Below, piece after piece: positions 4,177 through 6,591 of a stretch of DNA of 6,591 bases. Below the pieces are notes generated by a model, which ran no database searches, was not told the origin of the DNA, and saw nothing but the letters and a program-made list of their open reading frames with translations. The translations under genes and the position numbers were made by a program. Within the stretch, counting starts at the first letter, position 1; each line of letters opens with the position of its first letter. Origin of the DNA: Desulfuromonadales bacterium (GTDB lineage Bacteria; Desulfobacterota; Desulfuromonadia; Desulfuromonadales; BM103); the NCBI GenBank assembly GCA_030640215.1, contig DAOWJU010000212.1, forward strand, positions 1 to 6,591, read 5' to 3'.

Positions 4177-5151
4177 ATGGCGACTCAATTAGACAAGACA
4201 AACCTGTTGAATGCGTACCGTACCATGAAGCAGATCAGGGAATTCGAAGAGCGAGTGCACGTCGAATTCGCCACAGGCGATATCCCGGGCTTCGTGCATC
4301 TCTATGCAGGCGAAGAGGCCGTTGCCACCGGCGTCTGCATGCACCTCAATCAACGAGACAAGATCGCCAGCACCCATCGTGGTCATGGCCACTGTATCGC
4401 TAAAGGTGTGGATATTGACGCCATGATGGCTGAGATCTACGGCAAACGCACAGGCAGCTGCGGCGGCAAAGGCGGTTCCATGCACATTGCCGACATCAGC
4501 AAGGGCATGATGGGGGCCAACGGCATTGTCGGTGCCGGTCCGCCACTGATCTGCGGCGCAGCACTGGCGGCGAAATTCAAAGGTGACCAGGGGGTCGGCG
4601 TTGCCTTCTTCGGCGACGGCGCTTCCAACCAGGGCACCACTTTCGAGAGCCTCAACCTGTCCATGGTCTGGAAACTGCCGGTGCTCTTCGGCGCTGAAAA
4701 TAATGGCTACGCCGAGTCGACCGGGGTCAAGTTCAACGTTCCCACTGCAAACATTTCTGACCGGGCCGCCGGCTTTGGCATGCCGGGCATCACCGTTGAC
4801 GGTAATGATTTCTTCGCCGTTTATGAAGCAGCTGGTGAAGCGATAAAACGGGCGAGAGCGGGCGGCGGCCCGACTCTACTGGAATGCAAGACGAATCGAT
4901 TCTTCGGACACTTCGAAGGTGACGCCATGACCTACCGGGCCAAAGGAGAAGTTAAAGATTTGCGCGAGCGCTGTGATGCTCTGAAGATTTTTTCTACCCA
5001 AGTCACCTCACGGGGGCTATTGAGCCAAGAAGAGATGACCACGATCGACAGTGAAGTAAAAGCCGCTATCGATAAGGCTGTAGCCCTGGCTAAAGCTGCG
5101 CCTAACCCGACTGCTGCAGACCTTTTGACCGACGTCTATATTGCCTACTGA
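4177..5151 (+). CDS. acoA: Acetoin dehydrogenase E1 component, alpha subunit
   Basis: A 324-residue thiamine-diphosphate-dependent E1 alpha subunit, normal length for AcoA. With AcoB it binds acetoin, cleaves it to acetaldehyde and passes the acetyl group to lipoyl-AcoC. The ThDP/Mg motif is complete: GDGASNQG starts at G146 and ends in ENNGYAES (N175-N176). HLYAGEEA (41-48), STHRGHGH (65-72), GSCGGKGGSMH (93-103) and the loop FFGHFEGDAMTYR (242-254) are all typical of the E1 alpha family. By itself it could be read as a pyruvate dehydrogenase subunit; the neighbouring acoX and the AcoC-type lipoyl domain argue for acetoin. The start is fixed by AAAGGAGG. acoB follows after 20 bases with its own ribosome binding site, so the two E1 subunits should be made together. 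Confidence 0.92.
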   Translation: MATQLDKTNLLNAYRTMKQIREFEERVHVEFATGDIPGFVHLYAGEEAVATGVCMHLNQRDKIASTHRGHGHCIAKGVDIDAMMAEIYGKRTGSCGGKGGSMHIADISKGMMGANGIVGAGPPLICGAALAAKFKGDQGVGVAFFGDGASNQGTTFESLNLSMVWKLPVLFGAENNGYAESTGVKFNVPTANISDRAAGFGMPGITVDGNDFFAVYEAAGEAIKRARAGGGPTLLECKTNRFFGHFEGDAMTYRAKGEVKDLRERCDALKIFSTQVTSRGLLSQEEMTTIDSEVKAAIDKAVALAKAAPNPTAADLLTDVYIAY

Positions 5152-5171
5152 AATATTGAAAGGAGAATGAC

Positions 5172-6176
5172 ATGGCGAGGAAACTCAGTTTCAAAGATGC
5201 GATCAATGAGGCTATAGCCCAGGAAATGGAACGTGATCAATCGGTCATTGTCATGGGCGAGGATAATGTTGGCGGCGCTGGCAGCCCAGGAGAAATGGAT
5301 GCCTGGGGCGGTGTGCTCGGTGTGACCAAGGGCCTGTACCCAAAATTCGGTGAACGCGTCATGGATACACCGATCTCTGAATCAGCTTTTATCGGCGCTG
5401 CCATCGGTGCGGCGTCCTGTGGAATGCGGCCGATAGCGGAGTTGATGTTTGTTGATTTCATGGGCGTCTGTTTTGACCAGATTTACAACCAGGCTGCCAA
5501 ATTCCGCTATATGTTCGGCGGCAAAGCCGAGACCCCGGTCGTCATCCGCACCATGATTGGTGGTGGTTTCCGGGCCGCGGCCCAGCACTCCCAGTGTCTC
5601 TACCCGATTTTCACCCATATCCCCGGCCTGAAATGCGTCATCCCTTCGGGCCCCTATGAAGCCAAGGGCCTGTTGATTCAGGCGATTCGCGACAATGATC
5701 CAGTGATCTTCTTTGAACACAAGGCCATGTATGCGCTCAAGGCTGAAGTCCCCGAAGAGCCCTATGCCCTGCCCTTCGGCGAGGCCAAGCTGTTACGGTC
5801 CGGCGAGCAGGTGACCATCGTCGCCTTCGGCCTGATGGTTCAGCGAGCGTTACAGGCGGCCGAAGCGCTGGCCAACAACGGCATCGACTGTGAAGTCGTC
5901 GATCCACGTACCACCTCACCACTCGACGAGACAACGATCCTGCAGAGCGTCGCCAAAACCGGACGGCTGGTGGTCGTCGATGAAGCCTACCCACGCTGCG
6001 GAATGGCAGCAGACATCTCGGCGTTAGTGGCACAAAAAGGTTTTGAATCACTGCAAGCGCCGGTCATAATGGTGACACCTCCCCACGTTCCGCCTCCCTT
6101 CAACGGCGCGCTCGAAGATCTCTATATGCCTGACTCCGCTCGCATCGAAGCGGCGGTACAATCCATCGTCAAATAA
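5172..6176 (+). CDS. acoB: Acetoin dehydrogenase E1 component, beta subunit
   Basis: A 334-residue transketolase-like E1 beta subunit that completes the heterotetrameric E1 with AcoA. The N-terminal pyrimidine-binding domain contains MGEDNVGGAG (28-37, where E30 probably corresponds to the cofactor-activating Glu), RVMDTPISESAFIGAAIGAA (62-81), PIAELMFVDF and AAQHSQ (136-141, with H139 at the conserved active-site His position). The C-terminal transketolase domain has VTIVAFGLMV (214-223), CEVVDPRTTSPLD (240-252), VVVDE (267-271) and a TPPHVPPPF segment near the end. All expected blocks are present and the length is typical. AAAGGAG lies 8 bases before the ATG. It is 20 bases downstream of acoA and 70 bases upstream of acoC, with a stem-loop in the latter gap. 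Confidence 0.92.
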   Translation: MARKLSFKDAINEAIAQEMERDQSVIVMGEDNVGGAGSPGEMDAWGGVLGVTKGLYPKFGERVMDTPISESAFIGAAIGAASCGMRPIAELMFVDFMGVCFDQIYNQAAKFRYMFGGKAETPVVIRTMIGGGFRAAAQHSQCLYPIFTHIPGLKCVIPSGPYEAKGLLIQAIRDNDPVIFFEHKAMYALKAEVPEEPYALPFGEAKLLRSGEQVTIVAFGLMVQRALQAAEALANNGIDCEVVDPRTTSPLDETTILQSVAKTGRLVVVDEAYPRCGMAADISALVAQKGFESLQAPVIMVTPPHVPPPFNGALEDLYMPDSARIEAAVQSIVK

Positions 6177-6190
6177 GTCATGACAATGCG

Positions 6191-6225
6191 CCCGTGGGGA
6201 TGACCGTAAAAAGTCTCCCCCCGGG
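6191..6225 (+). other. Imperfect stem-loop in the acoB-acoC gap
   Basis: CCCGTGGGGA (6191-6200) pairs with TCCCCCCGGG (6216-6225) with one mismatch and a 15-base loop, followed by TTT. This GC-rich structure starts 14 bases after the acoB stop and ends 7 bases before the acoC ribosome binding site. It could be a partial terminator or a 3' stabiliser of acoAB mRNA, making E1 more abundant than E2. Confidence 0.5.
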
Positions 6226-6246
6226 TTTGCATGGGAGGATTGGTTA

Positions 6247-6591
6247 ATGAGTGGACAAAGAATTCACAAACTGACTATGCCCAAGTGGGGGTTGACCATG
6301 GAAGAAGGCACGGTCACCCAATGGTTGGTAGAGGAAGGCGCTACAGTCGAATCTGAAACCGCAGTGGTGGAGATCGAGACCGACAAGAGCGTCCAGGAGG
6401 TAGAGAGTAATGTTTCTGGAATCTTGCGACGCATATTGGTTGCCGAAGGTGAGACCAGGCCGGTGGCCACGCTTTTGGCGGTGATCGCCGATACCGAGGT
6501 GAACGAGGCTGAGATTGATGCCTTTATCGCCGCCGAAAGTGACAAGCTAAGCAGCGCACCAGCCCTGTCCAACGAGGAGCCAGAGGAAGAG
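6247..6591 (+). CDS. acoC: Acetoin dehydrogenase E2 (dihydrolipoamide acetyltransferase), 5' part only
   Basis: The first 115 codons are open to the window edge, so the gene is incomplete here. They encode an N-terminal lipoyl domain: LTMPKWGLTMEEGTV (9-23), then VVEIETDKS (40-48) with K47 as the lipoylated lysine, and VAEGETRPVATLLAVIAD near residues 60-77. The MPKWGL opening is characteristic of acetoin-system E2 proteins. From about residue 98 the sequence turns into a Ser/Ala/Pro/Glu-rich linker, which should lead to a peripheral-subunit-binding and/or acyltransferase domain outside the window. The protein takes the acetyl group from E1 and transfers it to CoA. GGGAGG at 6233-6238 lies 8 bases before the ATG. 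Confidence 0.9.
   Translation, partial: MSGQRIHKLTMPKWGLTMEEGTVTQWLVEEGATVESETAVVEIETDKSVQEVESNVSGILRRILVAEGETRPVATLLAVIADTEVNEAEIDAFIAAESDKLSSAPALSNEEPEEE

Noticed and set aside
6264..6572. A 102-codon minus-strand open frame at the right edge
   Set aside because: It is antisense to the lipoyl domain of acoC, is Ser/Thr-rich and has no recognisable motif.

Overview
The window looks like a chromosomal segment of a Gram-negative bacterium. The most likely group is the Desulfuromonadales/Geobacter-Pelobacter side of the former Deltaproteobacteria. This placement is an inference, resting on PilZ proteins with a CxxC...SHGxCxxC tail, a secreted Lys-rich protein, an acoX-acoA-acoB-acoC order and a GGGGACACTC-type palindromic repeat. 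No rRNA, tRNA, CRISPR array, transposase or integrase was found.

Left part (1-1925, all genes on the minus strand). A gene for a signal-peptide-bearing protein of unknown function with a lysine/glycine tail (1416-1859) is followed by a perfect 12-bp stem-loop, probably its terminator. Next come two translationally coupled genes whose ends share the 7 bases ATGCTGA. The first (589-1302) encodes a degenerate receiver-like domain plus a PilZ domain. The second (104-595) encodes a PilZ domain plus a probable zinc-binding Cys/His cluster. Each PilZ domain keeps a different half of the c-di-GMP-binding signature. The DNA here is visibly AT-richer than the right part.

Middle part (1926-3013). About 450 bp without a convincing gene leads to a DUF454/YbaN-type inner-membrane protein gene (2456-2914, plus strand). 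That gene is bracketed by two direct copies of a 48-bp palindromic repeat that differ at one base. The downstream copy lies inside the 3' end of the gene and supplies its last ten codons and its stop codon.

Right part (3014-6591, plus strand). This is an acetoin-catabolism operon. acoX encodes an ATP-NAD-kinase-like protein, acoA and acoB the E1 alpha and beta subunits of the thiamine-diphosphate-dependent acetoin dehydrogenase, and acoC the lipoyl E2, cut by the window end. A TTGACA-type promoter candidate lies upstream of acoX. AcoA/AcoB should decarboxylatively cleave acetoin, and AcoC should carry the acetyl group to CoA, giving acetyl-CoA and acetaldehyde. The E3 (dihydrolipoamide dehydrogenase) would be expected further downstream. 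Stem-loops in the acoX-acoA and acoB-acoC gaps could tune relative expression.

The aco operon is a known system. The parts most worth a second look are the coupled PilZ pair with complementary motif loss and the palindromic repeat that has become part of a coding region.
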